Positions 28,039 through 38,190 of a stretch of 64,000 nucleotides of DNA are shown one piece after another. Source of the stretch: Lactobacillaceae bacterium AF64-9pH9TA (GTDB lineage Bacteria; Bacillota; Bacilli; Lactobacillales; Lactobacillaceae). The translations under genes were made by a program, and so were the position numbers. The notes beneath the pieces were generated by a model, which was given only the letters and a program-made list of their open reading frames with translations, was not told the origin of the DNA and did no database searches. The DNA is taken from NCBI GenBank assembly GCA_027681045.1, contig JAQDCK010000001.1:62001-126000 (forward strand), given 5' to 3'. How positions within the stretch are numbered: the stretch's first letter is position 1; each line of letters opens with the position of its first letter.

Positions 28039-28761
28039 ATGGCAGAATTGCTTTATCAGGGTAAGACTAAGGAAATGTGGACCACTGACGATCCAGAAGT
28101 GCTCCGCGCTGTTTACAAGGACGATGCTACCGCTTTGGACGGTTTGAAGCACGATGTCTTCCAAAACAAGGGTGAACTTGACGCGGAAATTTCTAGCCTG
28201 GTTTTCGAATATTTGATGAAGCATGGGGTGAAGACGCACTTTATCAAGCGCTTATCTAAAAACGAACAATTGGTCAAGAAGGTCAAGATGATCGACCTGG
28301 AAGTCGTTACCCGGAACATCGCAGCCGGATCATTCTGCAAGCGTTATGGCTTGAAAGAAGAAGGCGAGAAGTTGGACACTCCAGTTGAAGAACTCTTCAT
28401 GAAGAGCGACGCCCTGCACGACCCACTGATGAATGAATCAGACGCCATTGCCTTCCACTTGCTGACTCATGAAGAACATGAACAGATCTGGGAAATCTCC
28501 CGCCAGGTCAACCAGCTTTTGACCAAGCTCTTTGCCGACGCTGGCATGCTGCTGGTTGACTTCAAGGTTGAATTCGGGACCCTGCCAAACGGTGAAGTTG
28601 TCCTGGCTGACGAATTCTCACCGGACAACTGCCGTCTGTGGGACATGGAAACTAAGGACCACATGGACAAGGACGTTTACCGCCGGCAAATCGGCAACCT
28701 AATCGATGTTTACGAAAGAGTTTTGGCCCGCTTGAAGGATGCTTTGGCCAAGGAGGATTAA
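28039..28761 (+). CDS. purC: Phosphoribosylaminoimidazole-succinocarboxamide synthase
   Basis: Couples aspartate to CAIR with ATP, giving SAICAR. The 240-aa product begins LLYQGKTKEMWTT, has VVTRNIAAGSFCKRYG, and contains VDFKVEFG and LADEFSPDNCRLWD, which bind ATP, metal and substrate. CGGAGGG lies seven bases before the ATG. First gene of the nine-gene purCSQLFMNHD operon; purS starts five bases after its stop. Confidence 0.97.
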   Translation: MAELLYQGKTKEMWTTDDPEVLRAVYKDDATALDGLKHDVFQNKGELDAEISSLVFEYLMKHGVKTHFIKRLSKNEQLVKKVKMIDLEVVTRNIAAGSFCKRYGLKEEGEKLDTPVEELFMKSDALHDPLMNESDAIAFHLLTHEEHEQIWEISRQVNQLLTKLFADAGMLLVDFKVEFGTLPNGEVVLADEFSPDNCRLWDMETKDHMDKDVYRRQIGNLIDVYERVLARLKDALAKED

Positions 28762-28765
28762 GCAA

Positions 28766-29014
28766 ATGACTACCGTACGGATTTACGTTACTTACAAGCA
28801 ATCAGTTTTCGACCCGCAAGGTGAAGCCATCACCAACTCAATTCACTCTTTGGGCCACGATGAAGTCAAGGGCGTCAAGGTTGGCAAGTTCTTTGATGTA
28901 ACTATTGAAGAAGGCGACAAGCCTGTAGCCGAAACTGTCAAGGAAATTTCTGAAGAGCTGCTGGTCAACTTCAACATGGAAAGCTACAGCTACAAGATCT
29001 TGGAGGAAAAATAA
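28766..29014 (+). CDS. purS: Phosphoribosylformylglycinamidine synthase subunit PurS
   Basis: Small structural subunit (82 aa) that bridges PurQ and PurL in the FGAM synthase complex. [19 protein letters not shown] and [10 protein letters not shown] are typical. ATG 28766 is chosen because GGAGG lies about ten bases before it; the frame continues upstream inside purC without a good start. The stop overlaps the purQ start (TAATG), as expected for fixed subunit ratios. Confidence 0.95.
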   Translation: MTTVRIYVTYKQSVFDPQGEAITNSIHSLGHDEVKGVKVGKFFDVTIEEGDKPVAETVKEISEELLVNFNMESYSYKILEEK

Positions 29015-29688
29015 TGAGGTTTGCGGTAATCCAATTCCCGGGCTCCAACTGCGACATCGACCTCTACGAAGCCCTGCACACGGTCTGCGGAGCTGACGTG
29101 GCCTACGTTCCTTCCAAGGAAAGCAGCCTGGACGGCTTTGACGCTGTCATGCTGCCAGGTGGCTTCTCATACGGGGACTACTTGAGAGCCGGCGCTATTG
29201 CCCGCTTTACCAATATCATGCCGGCCATTGTCGAAATGGCCAAGGCCGGCAAGCCGGTCTTCGGGACCTGCAACGGTTTCCAGATCTTGACGGAAGCTGG
29301 CCTTTTGCCAGGCGCTTTGAAGAGAAATGACTCTTTGAAGTTTGTCTGCAAGACGGTTGAACTGGAAGTAGCCAACAACGACACCATTTTTACTTCTGAA
29401 TACCAAAAGGGCGAGAAGATCAACCTGCCGATCGCGCACGCTGACGGCTCCTTCTACGCCGACCCGGAAACCTTGCAGAGGATCGAAGACAATGGCCAGG
29501 TCGTTTTCCGCTACTCAAAGGAAAACCCGAACGGCTCTTTGAACAATATTGCCGGGATCACCAACGAAAGAGGCAATGTCTTAGGGATGATGCCTCACCC
29601 GGAACGGGCAGTAGAAGCCCTCTTGGGCAACACCGACGGCTTGCGCCTGTTTAAGTCAATTTTGGACCACGCGGAGGTAAAAGCGTAA
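29014..29688 (+). CDS. purQ: Phosphoribosylformylglycinamidine synthase subunit PurQ (glutaminase)
   Basis: Class I glutamine amidotransferase that releases ammonia from glutamine for PurL. The nucleophile cysteine is in [10 protein letters not shown], and the His/Glu of the triad are in [10 protein letters not shown] near the C-terminus. [11 protein letters not shown] at the N-terminus is typical. Length 224 aa is normal. GGAGG precedes the ATG; the stop overlaps purL by TAATG. Confidence 0.97.
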   Translation: MRFAVIQFPGSNCDIDLYEALHTVCGADVAYVPSKESSLDGFDAVMLPGGFSYGDYLRAGAIARFTNIMPAIVEMAKAGKPVFGTCNGFQILTEAGLLPGALKRNDSLKFVCKTVELEVANNDTIFTSEYQKGEKINLPIAHADGSFYADPETLQRIEDNGQVVFRYSKENPNGSLNNIAGITNERGNVLGMMPHPERAVEALLGNTDGLRLFKSILDHAEVKA

Positions 29689-31910
29689 TGATGCAGGAAA
29701 TGACTCCAGAAGAAATCAAAGAAAAGAAGCCTTATCTCGATTGGAGCTTGTCTGAAGAAGAATATGACTACATCTGTGACAAGCTTTTGCACCGCTTGCC
29801 AAACTACACTGAAACGGGCCTTTTCTCAGCCATGTGGAGCGAACACTGCTCATACAAGAAGTCTAAGCCGGTTCTCCGTCTCTTCCCAACCAAGGGTCCC
29901 CGCATTTTGCAAGGGCCTGGTGAAGGGGCAGGGGTTGTTGACATCGGTGACGGCCAAGCTGTTGTTTTCAAGGCTGAAAGCCACAACCACCCAACTGCTG
30001 TTGAACCTTACCAAGGGGCAGCTACTGGTGTCGGCGGGATCCTGCGTGATGTCTTCAGCATGGGGGCCCGGCCAGTTGCTACTTTGGACTCTCTGCACTT
30101 TGGTGAATTAGATGACGCCCACACCCGCTGGCTTTTAAACGAAACTGTCGCCGGCATCGGCGGCTACGGCAACTGCATGGGGATCCCAACTGTTGGCGGT
30201 GAACTCACTTTTGACGACATCTACAAGGGTAACCCAGTCATGAACGCCATGAGTGTCGGCCTTTTGGACGTCAAGGACATGCAAAAGGGCCTGGCCCAAG
30301 GTGAAGGTAACGCCGTAATGTACGTCGGGGCCAAGACTGGCCGTGACGGGATCCACGGGGCAACCTTTGCCTCTCATTCCTTTGACTCAGAACACGAAAG
30401 CCAACGCTCAGCTGTCCAAGTTGGTGACCCCTTCATGGAAAAGCTGCTGCTTGAAGCCTGCCTGGAATTGACCCAAAAGCACGCTGACTGGCTGGTCGGC
30501 ATCCAGGACATGGGGGCAGCCGGGATCGTTTCCTCAAGTTCAGAAATGGCTTCAGAAGGCAAGTCTGGCATGGAACTGAACCTGGACCTGGTACCGCAAA
30601 GAGAAAGCGGGATGTCAGCCTACGAAATCATGCTGAGTGAATCCCAGGAAAGAATGTTGCTCTGCGTTAAGAAGGGCCACGAAGAAGACGTCAAGAAGAT
30701 TTTTGACTTCTACGACCTTGACGCCGTTGTTATCGGCCGGATTACTAGCGGCCACAACTACGTTTTGCGCCACCACGGCGAAGTTGTCTGTGACATCCCG
30801 GTAACAAGCCTGACTGAAGACGTCTTGGAAGAACCAAGCGAAGAAAAGCAGCCGCAGCATATGATCGATGACGCGGCTAAGCCGGCCTGGGAACCTAAGA
30901 TTGCTGATTTGGCAAAGACCTATAAGCGGATGCTGGCCCAGCCAACCATCGCCTCTAAGGAAATGTTCACCCAGACCTACGACTCCATGGTCAGAACCAG
31001 TACGGTTGTCGGGCCTGGTGAAGACAGCGGAGTTTTGCGGGTTCGCGGCACCCACAAGGGGATTGCCATGACCACTGACGGCAACGGCCGTTTCATCTAC
31101 CTGGACCCGGAAATCGGGGGCAAGCGGGCCGTTGTTGAAGCAGCTGGCAACATCATCGCCAGCGGGGCAGAACCTCTGGCCATCACTGACTGCTTGAACT
31201 TCGGTAACCCGAATGAACCAGAAGTCTTCTGGGAACTCCACCACTCAGTCATGGGGATCGCCAAGGCCTGTGAAGTCTTGGAAACCCCAGTTGTTTCCGG
31301 TAACGTTTCCCTTTACAACGAAACTGACGACAAGTCCATCTACCCAACCCCAATGGTCGGCATGGTTGGTCTAGTCAAGAACCTGGACCACCTGGTCAGA
31401 GACAGCTTCCAAGAAGCAGGCGACGACCTTTACTTGGTCGGCCAAACCGGGGCAGACTACGCCGGCTCAGAACTACAAAAGATGCTGACCGGGGAAATCT
31501 CCGGGTCCTTGAACGATTTGGATTTAGACCACATTAAGGACTACCAGAAGCGCCTCTTAGCCCAAATGGAAGCCGGCCACGTGGCCAGCGCCCACGACTT
31601 AAGCGAAGGCGGACTGGCTGTCAGTCTGGCTGAAAGCAGCTTTGGCCACGGGATCGGGGCAGAAGTTGCCTGCGACTTGACCAGTGCCGAACTCTTCAGC
31701 GAAACTCCAGGCCGCTTCCTGGTCAGCGTGCCAAGCGAATACTCAGCTGAATTTGCGGCAGCATTGGCCGGCGACGCGGTCAAGATCGGCCAAACTGCTG
31801 GTGACAGCTTGAAGCTGACTTTGCAGGACCAAGCCGCTGACTTGCCGGTAGCGGAATTGAAGCAAATTTGGGAGGAAGCCCTGCCATGCCTTATGAAATC
31901 AAAGGATTAA
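29688..31910 (+). CDS. purL: Phosphoribosylformylglycinamidine synthase subunit PurL
   Basis: ATP-dependent synthetase subunit making FGAM from FGAR, with PurS and PurQ. At 740 aa it is the small PurL form used by Bacilli. Motifs include [33 protein letters not shown] (split around metal and ATP contacts), GIQDMGAAG and [14 protein letters not shown] 29688 is about ten bases after GGAGG; ATG 29691 is possible. It overlaps purF by 25 bases. Confidence 0.97.
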   Translation: MMQEMTPEEIKEKKPYLDWSLSEEEYDYICDKLLHRLPNYTETGLFSAMWSEHCSYKKSKPVLRLFPTKGPRILQGPGEGAGVVDIGDGQAVVFKAESHNHPTAVEPYQGAATGVGGILRDVFSMGARPVATLDSLHFGELDDAHTRWLLNETVAGIGGYGNCMGIPTVGGELTFDDIYKGNPVMNAMSVGLLDVKDMQKGLAQGEGNAVMYVGAKTGRDGIHGATFASHSFDSEHESQRSAVQVGDPFMEKLLLEACLELTQKHADWLVGIQDMGAAGIVSSSSEMASEGKSGMELNLDLVPQRESGMSAYEIMLSESQERMLLCVKKGHEEDVKKIFDFYDLDAVVIGRITSGHNYVLRHHGEVVCDIPVTSLTEDVLEEPSEEKQPQHMIDDAAKPAWEPKIADLAKTYKRMLAQPTIASKEMFTQTYDSMVRTSTVVGPGEDSGVLRVRGTHKGIAMTTDGNGRFIYLDPEIGGKRAVVEAAGNIIASGAEPLAITDCLNFGNPNEPEVFWELHHSVMGIAKACEVLETPVVSGNVSLYNETDDKSIYPTPMVGMVGLVKNLDHLVRDSFQEAGDDLYLVGQTGADYAGSELQKMLTGEISGSLNDLDLDHIKDYQKRLLAQMEAGHVASAHDLSEGGLAVSLAESSFGHGIGAEVACDLTSAELFSETPGRFLVSVPSEYSAEFAAALAGDAVKIGQTAGDSLKLTLQDQAADLPVAELKQIWEEALPCLMKSKD

Positions 31911-33364
31911 ATGAAGAATGCGGCGTTTTCGGGATCTACAATGTCCCTGACGCGGCCAACGTGACCTACTTTGGTCTCCATGCCCTCCAGCACCGGGGCC
32001 AGCAGGGGGCTGGGATCGTGGCCAGCGATGGCCGGAAGCTCCGCCAGTTCCGTGACCGGGGGCTCTTGTCAGAAGTCTTTTCCAACCCGGCTGACCTGGA
32101 CTTTTTAAAAGGGAACATGGCTATCGGCCACGTCCGCTACGGTACTGCCGGTTCAGACTCCCTGGCCAATGTCCAGCCCTTCCTCTTCCACTTCCAGGAC
32201 GGAGAAATCGCCCTTTGCCACAACGGGAACTTGACCAATGCCAAGACGCTGAAAAAGCACCTGGAAGATTCCGGGTCAGTCTTTCAGTCAAGCTCTGACA
32301 CGGAAGTCTTGATTCACTTGATCCGCCGCAAGGTCCGTATGCCTTTTATCGAAGCCTTGAAGGCCAGCTTGAACGAGGTCAAAGGTGGCTTTGCCTTCCT
32401 CTTGATGACCAATGACACCCTCTATGCTGCCCTTGACCCTAACGGCTTCCGGCCCCTGGTTTTAGGGCAAATGGACAACGGCAGCTATGTCGTAGCCAGC
32501 GAATCCTGCGCCCTTGACGCGGTACACGCCAAGCTGGTCCGGGATGTGCAGCCAGGTGAACTCATCATCATCAACAAAGACGGGATCAAGATTGACCACT
32601 ACACGACTGAAACCCAGCTGGCCGTCTGCTCAATGGAATACATCTACTTTGCCCGGCCGGACTCCATTATCCACGGGGTTAACATCCACACCGCCAGAAA
32701 GCGGATGGGGATACTGCTGGCTAAGGAACAGCCAGCTCCAGAAGAAGCGGACATGGTCATCGGGGTGCCAAACTCTTCATTGTCAGCCGCGACTGGTTAT
32801 GCTGAAGCAGCCGGCCTGCCTTATGAAATGGGCTTGATCAAGAACCAATATATTGCCCGGACCTTTATCCAGCCGACCCAGGCTCTGCGTGAGCAGGGGG
32901 TTAAAATGAAGTTGGCTCCTGTCCGCGGGGTGGTCAGCGGCAAAAATATCGTGGTCGTTGACGATTCAATCGTCCGCGGGACGACTTCCCGGCAGATCGT
33001 GCAGATGCTGAAAGAAGCAGGGGCCAAGTCCGTCCACATGCGGATTGCTTCTCCGCCTTTCAAATACCCGCACTTCTACGGGATTGATATTTCTGAAAGA
33101 AAAGACTTGATAGCAGCCAAGTACAGCGTCAGCGACATGTGTAAGCTGATCGGGGCCGACAGCCTGGGCTTTTTGAGCATTCCAAGCCTGATCAAGGCAG
33201 TCGACATGCCAGACGCCGGTGACGCGCCAAACGGGGGCCTTACGGTTGCTTACTTTGACGGCAAGTATCCGACTCCTTTGTACGACTACGAAGAACAAAT
33301 CAAGGAACCGCTGAATGTGGAACCGGTTGAAGAAATTTTAAAGAAGCAAAACAGAGGTGAATGA
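31886..33364 (+). CDS. purF: Amidophosphoribosyltransferase
   Basis: First committed step of purine synthesis: PRPP plus glutamine to phosphoribosylamine. The start [11 protein letters not shown] is an 11-residue propeptide before the catalytic Cys12 (ECGVFGIYN), as in B. subtilis. The PRPP loop is [13 protein letters not shown]. Unlike B. subtilis PurF, the C-terminal cysteine pair that holds the 4Fe-4S cluster is absent ([13 protein letters not shown]), so the enzyme probably has no cluster. GGGAGGAAG precedes ATG 31886, which lies within purL. Confidence 0.96.
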   Translation: MPYEIKGLNEECGVFGIYNVPDAANVTYFGLHALQHRGQQGAGIVASDGRKLRQFRDRGLLSEVFSNPADLDFLKGNMAIGHVRYGTAGSDSLANVQPFLFHFQDGEIALCHNGNLTNAKTLKKHLEDSGSVFQSSSDTEVLIHLIRRKVRMPFIEALKASLNEVKGGFAFLLMTNDTLYAALDPNGFRPLVLGQMDNGSYVVASESCALDAVHAKLVRDVQPGELIIINKDGIKIDHYTTETQLAVCSMEYIYFARPDSIIHGVNIHTARKRMGILLAKEQPAPEEADMVIGVPNSSLSAATGYAEAAGLPYEMGLIKNQYIARTFIQPTQALREQGVKMKLAPVRGVVSGKNIVVVDDSIVRGTTSRQIVQMLKEAGAKSVHMRIASPPFKYPHFYGIDISERKDLIAAKYSVSDMCKLIGADSLGFLSIPSLIKAVDMPDAGDAPNGGLTVAYFDGKYPTPLYDYEEQIKEPLNVEPVEEILKKQNRGE

Positions 33365-33366
33365 TC

Positions 33367-34401
33367 GTGAATCGCTATAAGGATGCAGGCGTTGACGTTA
33401 ATGCCGGCTATGAACTGGTGCGCCGGATCAAGGGGGCGGTAGCCTCAACCAAGCGGCCAGGCTACGTGGGCAATATTGGCGGCTTTGGCGGCCTGTTTGA
33501 CCTTGATTCTCTGGGCTATGACCACCCGGTCCTGGTTTCCGGGACTGACGGGGTCGGCACCAAGCTGATGATCGCCCAAAAGATGGACAAGAATGACACC
33601 GTTGGGATCGATGTGGTGGCCATGTGCGTTAACGACGTCCTGGCTCAAGGGGCTGAACCGCTCTTTTTCCTGGACTACATTGCCTGCGGGCACAACGATC
33701 CAGCCCTCCTGGCTTCAGTTGTCCAAGGCGTGGCTGAAGGCTGCAAACAGGCCGGGGCCAGCTTGATCGGCGGGGAAACCGCGGAAATGCCTGACATGTA
33801 CGCCTCAGACGAATACGACCTAGCTGGCTTTACAGTTGGGGTGGCGGAAAAAGACCGCCTTTTGTCAGTTGACACTCCGCAAGCTGGTGACGTTCTCTTG
33901 GGCCTGGCTTCAAGTGGGGTCCACTCCAATGGCTTTTCCTTGGTCCGTAAGATCCTCTTTAAGGACCATGATGTCAAGCTGACTGACAAGCCAGCTGAAC
34001 TGAAGGGTAAGAGCGTGGGCGAAAGACTCCTGGCTCCAACCAGAATCTACATTAAGTCCGTTTTGCCTTTGATCAAGCAGGGTCTGGTTCACGGCGTGGC
34101 TCACATCACCGGGGGCGGCCTCATTGAAAACGTGCCGCGGATGTTCAATGACAGCTTGCGGGCAGAAATTAGCGCTGGCAGTTGGGAAATCCCGGACATC
34201 TTCAACTACCTCAAGCAAGTCGGCAATTTGTCAGATGATGACTGCTGGCAGACTTTCAACATGGGTCTGGGGATGATCCTGGCGGTACCGGCTGACAAGA
34301 AGGAAGAAGCCAAGCAGCTGCTTTTGGCAAGTGGCGAAAAGGTCTTTGAAGTTGGCCGCTTGAGTGAGAGAACTGACGGCGAGAAGATCATTATCAAATA
34401 G
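33367..34401 (+). CDS. purM: Phosphoribosylformylglycinamidine cyclo-ligase
   Basis: ATP-dependent ring closure of FGAM to AIR. NRYKDAGVDVNAGYELV at the N-terminus, LVSGTDGVGTKL, GGETAEMPDMY and HITGGGLIENVPR are family hallmarks; 344 aa is normal. Two starts are possible: ATG 33361, which forms an ATGA overlap with purF but lies three bases from GAGG, and GTG 33367, nine bases from it. I prefer GTG on spacing and because it begins where homologs do. Confidence 0.95.
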   Translation: MNRYKDAGVDVNAGYELVRRIKGAVASTKRPGYVGNIGGFGGLFDLDSLGYDHPVLVSGTDGVGTKLMIAQKMDKNDTVGIDVVAMCVNDVLAQGAEPLFFLDYIACGHNDPALLASVVQGVAEGCKQAGASLIGGETAEMPDMYASDEYDLAGFTVGVAEKDRLLSVDTPQAGDVLLGLASSGVHSNGFSLVRKILFKDHDVKLTDKPAELKGKSVGERLLAPTRIYIKSVLPLIKQGLVHGVAHITGGGLIENVPRMFNDSLRAEISAGSWEIPDIFNYLKQVGNLSDDDCWQTFNMGLGMILAVPADKKEEAKQLLLASGEKVFEVGRLSERTDGEKIIIK

Positions 34402-34409
34402 GTAGAATA

Positions 34410-34991
34410 ATGAAAGTAGCAATTTTTGCATCCGGCAACGGAACTAACTATGAAGTTCTGGCCGAACATTTTCAAAAGGGCGACCTGTCCGGCGACCTTG
34501 CTCTGCTTTTTTGTGATCACCCTGACGCTCCGGTGATCAAGCGGGCAGAAAAATTCCACACACCGGTAGTGACTTTTACGGTCAAGTCCTGCGGCGGCAA
34601 GCAAAAGTACGAAGAAAAGATCCTTCAGGTCTTAAAAGACTACCAAATCGACTTTATTGCCCTGGCTGGCTACATGCGGGTGATCGGGCCAACGATTTTG
34701 AGCGAATATGAAGGCAGAATCGTCAACCTTCACCCGGCTTATTTGCCGGCTTACCCAGGCCTGCACTCAATTGAACGGGCCTTTGCCGACCACCCGGCTG
34801 AAACCGGGGTAACGGTTCACTATATCGACTCTGGCCTGGACTCTGGTCCGGCCATTGCCCAAAAGCACGTGCCGATCTATGACGACGACACGGTTGATAC
34901 TCTGGAAGCAAGAATTCACGAATGTGAACACCACCTGTATCCGGAAGCCTTGAGAAAAGCTTTGCTGAAATTTGAAGAGGAGAACAAATAA
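34410..34991 (+). CDS. purN: Phosphoribosylglycinamide formyltransferase
   Basis: Transfers a formyl group from 10-formyl-THF to GAR. Residues 1-12 read MKVAIFASGNGT; the catalytic and folate-binding segment is NLHPAYLPAYPG, followed by HYIDSGLDSGP. Length 193 aa is normal. It uses the folate pool fed by FolD and the cyclo-ligase in this window. The stop is directly followed by the purH ATG. Confidence 0.96.
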   Translation: MKVAIFASGNGTNYEVLAEHFQKGDLSGDLALLFCDHPDAPVIKRAEKFHTPVVTFTVKSCGGKQKYEEKILQVLKDYQIDFIALAGYMRVIGPTILSEYEGRIVNLHPAYLPAYPGLHSIERAFADHPAETGVTVHYIDSGLDSGPAIAQKHVPIYDDDTVDTLEARIHECEHHLYPEALRKALLKFEEENK

Positions 34992-36533
34992 ATGAAGCGT
35001 GCACTTGTAAGTGTTTCAGACAAGACCAACTTGGTTCCTTTCGTCAAGGGCCTGGTGGCCAATGATTACGAAATCGTGTCAACTGGCGGTACCAAGCGCG
35101 TTTTGGATGAAGCCGGCATCCCAACTATTTCAGTTGAAGATGTGACTGGCTTTCCGGAAATTCTTGACGGCCGTGTCAAGACCTTGAACCCCTACATCCA
35201 TGGCGGCCTCCTGGCCCGGCGGGAATTGCCGGAACACATGGCAACCTTGAAGGAACACGAGATTACGCCAATCGACCTGGTTTGCGTTAACCTCTACCCA
35301 TTCAAGCAGACTATTGAAAAGCCTGACGTAACCCTGGCAGAAGCCATCGAAAACATTGACATCGGCGGCCCAAGCATGGTGCGGTCAGCATCCAAGAACT
35401 ACCGCGACGTAACTATCGTGGTTGACCAGGCTGACTACGACCAGGTTTTGGCTGAAATTGAAAAAGACGGCTCTACCAGCCTGGAAACCCGGGCCCGCTT
35501 AGCGGCTAAGGCCTTCCGCCTGACTGCTTCATACGATGCCTTGATTTCCCAATACCTAACTGAAAAGGCCGGCGAAACTGCTCCAGAAAAGCTGACTTTG
35601 ACTTACGACTTAAAGGAAGCCATGCGCTACGGGGAAAACAGCCACCAAAAGGCCTGGCTCTACGAAGACGCCCTGCCAAAGGCATTCTCAGTTTTGCAGG
35701 CTGAACAATTAAACGGCAAGCAGCTGTCCTACAACAATATCAAGGATGCTGACGAAGCCTTGAGATGCGTCCGCGAATTCAGCAAGCCAACTGTCGTGGC
35801 CATGAAGCACATGAACCCATGCGGGATCGGCCAAGGGGATACTTTGGAAGAAGCCTGGGACCGGGCTTACGCTGCTGACCCTGTATCAATTTTTGGCGGG
35901 GTAATCGCCTTGAACCGGAAAGTTGACCTGGCAACCGCTGAAAAGATGCACAAGATTTTCCTGGAAATCATCATCGCGCCAGACTACGATGAAGATGCTT
36001 TGGCAGCCTTGAAGACCAAGAAGAAGAACCTCCGGATCCTTAAGCTGGACTTCAGCAAGAAGGACGAAGCAACCCGCAAGGAAACTGTTTCCGTCATGGG
36101 CGGTTTGCTGGTGCAAGACCAGGACGTTCTGGATGAAGACTTTGCTGACTGGGAATGCGTAACTGAAGCCAAGCCAACCCAAGAGCAGCTGGAAACTCTC
36201 CTCTTTGCCTGGAAGGCGGTCAAGCACACCAAGTCCAACGCTATCGTTGTCGCTAACAATGAACGGACCCTGGGCGTTGGGGCCGGCCAGCCAAACCGGA
36301 TCGACTCTGAAAAGATTGCCATCGACCACGCGGCAGAAGCCCTGGACGACCGGGCAGTTATTGCCAGCGATGCCTTCTTCCCATTCAGCGACTGCGTTGA
36401 ATATGCCGGCAAGCATGGCATCAAGGCAATCGTGCAGCCAGGCGGGTCTGTTCGTGACCAAGAATCCATTGACATGGCCAATAAGTACGGCATTGCCATG
36501 GTCTTCACTGGCGTTCGTCACTTTAGACACTAA
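34992..36533 (+). CDS. purH: Bifunctional AICAR formyltransferase / IMP cyclohydrolase
   Basis: Last two steps to IMP. The N-terminal cyclohydrolase domain (residues about 1-190) begins [12 protein letters not shown] and has [15 protein letters not shown]; the formyltransferase domain (about 200-513) has [12 protein letters not shown] and the C-terminal [14 protein letters not shown], then FTGVRHFRH. Length 513 aa is normal. GAGGAGA lies in the purN 3' end just before the ATG. Confidence 0.97.
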   Translation: MKRALVSVSDKTNLVPFVKGLVANDYEIVSTGGTKRVLDEAGIPTISVEDVTGFPEILDGRVKTLNPYIHGGLLARRELPEHMATLKEHEITPIDLVCVNLYPFKQTIEKPDVTLAEAIENIDIGGPSMVRSASKNYRDVTIVVDQADYDQVLAEIEKDGSTSLETRARLAAKAFRLTASYDALISQYLTEKAGETAPEKLTLTYDLKEAMRYGENSHQKAWLYEDALPKAFSVLQAEQLNGKQLSYNNIKDADEALRCVREFSKPTVVAMKHMNPCGIGQGDTLEEAWDRAYAADPVSIFGGVIALNRKVDLATAEKMHKIFLEIIIAPDYDEDALAALKTKKKNLRILKLDFSKKDEATRKETVSVMGGLLVQDQDVLDEDFADWECVTEAKPTQEQLETLLFAWKAVKHTKSNAIVVANNERTLGVGAGQPNRIDSEKIAIDHAAEALDDRAVIASDAFFPFSDCVEYAGKHGIKAIVQPGGSVRDQESIDMANKYGIAMVFTGVRHFRH

Positions 36534-36547
36534 AAGGGCTGATAAAA

Positions 36548-37813
36548 ATGAAAGACAAGCTGAAAATTTTAGTAGTCGGGTCTGGCGGCCGGGAATTCGC
36601 CGTTTCCCGCACTTTGAAGAAGAGCCCGCATGTTGCTGAAGTCTTCTGCGCGCCGGGCAACTCCGGCATGGCCGAAATCGGCGTTAAAGCCACCGGTATT
36701 CTGGAAGATGATTTCAAGGCCTTGAAGGACTTTGCTATTAAGGAAGACATTGCCTGGACCTTTGTGGGTCCGGAAGATGCCTTGGTAGCCGGGATTGTTG
36801 ACTACTTCCACGCTTTTGACTTGAAGATCTTCGGGCCAAATGCTAGAGCAGCTCAATTGGAAGGGTCCAAGGACTACGCCTTGCAGTTCATGGAAAAATA
36901 CCAGGTGCCACACCCGCGTTATGAAACCTTCCAGAATGCAGAAACTGCCATTAGCGCCTTGCCAGACTTTGGCCTGCCAGTCGTTTTGAAAGAAGACGGT
37001 CTGGCCGGCGGGAAAGGCGTGGTCATCGCTGAAGATCAGGAAACGGCGGAAAGTACTTTGACGGAAATGTTTGCCAAGGGACAAAAGCAGGTAGTTCTTG
37101 AAGAATTCCTGACTGGCCCGGAATACTCCGTCTTTGCCGTCATGCAGGGCGGTGAGTACCGCCTCCTGCCTCTGGCTCAGGATCACAAGCGGGCCTATGA
37201 CGGCGACAAGGGGCCGAACACCGGTGGGATGGGGTCATACAGCCCGGTTTCGCAATTGAGCCAGGCTGAATACCAGGAAATCGTTGACCAGTTGGTTGAG
37301 CCAACGGCCAAGGGGCTTCTCGCTGGCGGCTATGACTACCACGGCGTTTTGTACCTGGGCCTCATGATGACTAAGCAGGGACCGAAAATGATCGAATACA
37401 ATGTCCGCCTGGGTGACCCGGAAACGGAAGTTGTTTTGCCGCGCTTGAAGAGCGACTTTGCGGAACTGGTTGATGCTTGCGTAAATGATGAGGAAATGCC
37501 AGCCGTTGAAGAAAAGGATGAGGCAGTCCTAGGCGTCATTTTGGCCGCTGAAGGCTATCCAAAGAAGCCGCTCAAGGGGCAAAAACTGGGCCAATTGCCA
37601 GCTGAAGACGGCATTTTCGTTGACTACGCGAATGTAACCGGACCGGCTGATGATTTGGCCGGCAGCGGCGGCCGGATCTTGATGGTCCGGGCTGAGGCAG
37701 CTAACTTAAAAGAAGCCCAAGAACACGTTTATGCCTACCTGGCCAAGCTGGATATCCCGCAGACATTCTACCGGCGCGATATCGGCTACCGGGCAACTGG
37801 CAAACGCTTTTAG
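36548..37813 (+). CDS. purD: Phosphoribosylamine--glycine ligase
   Basis: ATP-grasp enzyme joining glycine to phosphoribosylamine (second step of the pathway). KILVVGSGGREFAVS at the N-terminus, LKEDGLAGGKGVVIA (ATP loop) and EYNVRLGDPETEVVLPRL (metal binding) are present; 421 aa is normal. Last gene of the operon. With purEKB it completes every step from PRPP to IMP plus PurB's second use. Confidence 0.97.
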   Translation: MKDKLKILVVGSGGREFAVSRTLKKSPHVAEVFCAPGNSGMAEIGVKATGILEDDFKALKDFAIKEDIAWTFVGPEDALVAGIVDYFHAFDLKIFGPNARAAQLEGSKDYALQFMEKYQVPHPRYETFQNAETAISALPDFGLPVVLKEDGLAGGKGVVIAEDQETAESTLTEMFAKGQKQVVLEEFLTGPEYSVFAVMQGGEYRLLPLAQDHKRAYDGDKGPNTGGMGSYSPVSQLSQAEYQEIVDQLVEPTAKGLLAGGYDYHGVLYLGLMMTKQGPKMIEYNVRLGDPETEVVLPRLKSDFAELVDACVNDEEMPAVEEKDEAVLGVILAAEGYPKKPLKGQKLGQLPAEDGIFVDYANVTGPADDLAGSGGRILMVRAEAANLKEAQEHVYAYLAKLDIPQTFYRRDIGYRATGKRF

Positions 37814-37819
37814 AGCTGA

Positions 37820-37848
37820 AAAAAGGAGCCATTGGCTCCTTTTTCTTT
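37820..37848 (+). terminator. Terminator of the purine operon
   Basis: Eleven-pair stem AAAAAGGAGCC with GGCTCCTTTTT, ATT loop, followed by further T. Confidence 0.92.
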
Positions 37849-37886
37849 TGCTTAAAAGAAAAATTAAACAAAAATGATAAACAGAC

Positions 37887-37915
37887 TTGACATTAAGGAG
37901 AAAGTTAAATAAAAT
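37887..37915 (+). promoter_or_regulatory. Promoter for the liv leader and operon
   Basis: Consensus TTGACA at 37887-37892, 17-base spacer, TAAAAT at 37910-37915. The transcript would start near 37922, 28 bases before the leader peptide start. Confidence 0.8.
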
Positions 37916-37949
37916 AAAAGCAACTTAAGATTAAAAGGAGCTGAGAATT

Positions 37950-38030
37950 ATGAAATCTCAAATGTGTAAACAAATGAATAATGCCATGCTGTTCTCAGCT
38001 GCCGTCATTACTCTCTTGCAAATTATGTAG
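37950..38030 (+). CDS. Leader peptide of the liv operon (26 aa)
   Basis: Short ORF starting MKSQMCKQMNNAM and ending AAVITLLQIM, with AAAAGGAG nine bases before the ATG. Its last codons include Ile20, Leu22, Leu23 and Ile25, and it also has five methionines. The stop codon runs into the first GAGCTC of the downstream hairpins, the arrangement expected of a ribosome-stalling leader in front of a branched-chain amino acid importer. Alternative: a small membrane peptide, since residues 13-26 are hydrophobic. No such peptide is known to me at this place. Confidence 0.6.
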   Translation: MKSQMCKQMNNAMLFSAAVITLLQIM

Positions 38031-38123
38031 AGCTCTGCCTGAGCTCTTCTTCGTCTGCATTTGTGAGTGAGCTCAATGACCCGGATTAAGAGTCTTCACT
38101 CACTGGATGAGTGAAGACTTTTT
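38029..38123 (+). promoter_or_regulatory. Attenuator with alternative hairpins before livJ
   Basis: Three GAGCTC copies (38030-38035, 38041-38046, 38069-38074) can pair first with second, or second with third. GTGAGTGA (38063-38070) can pair with TCACTCAC (38096-38103), which is part of the left arm of the terminator: AGTCTTCACTCA (38091-38102) with TGAGTGAAGACT (38108-38119) and a T-run. So antiterminator and terminator exclude each other, and the first GAGCTC abuts the leader stop codon. Confidence 0.7.
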
Positions 38124-38190
38124 AATTTAAGTTTAAGTGTTAATTAAGAATTTGAAGTCTAATATATTTGATTGAAATGGGGAAATCGTC

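Noticed and set aside
30615..31244. Minus-strand open frame (209 aa) opposite purL
   Set aside because: purL is intact and strongly supported in this region; the antisense product has no domain signature.
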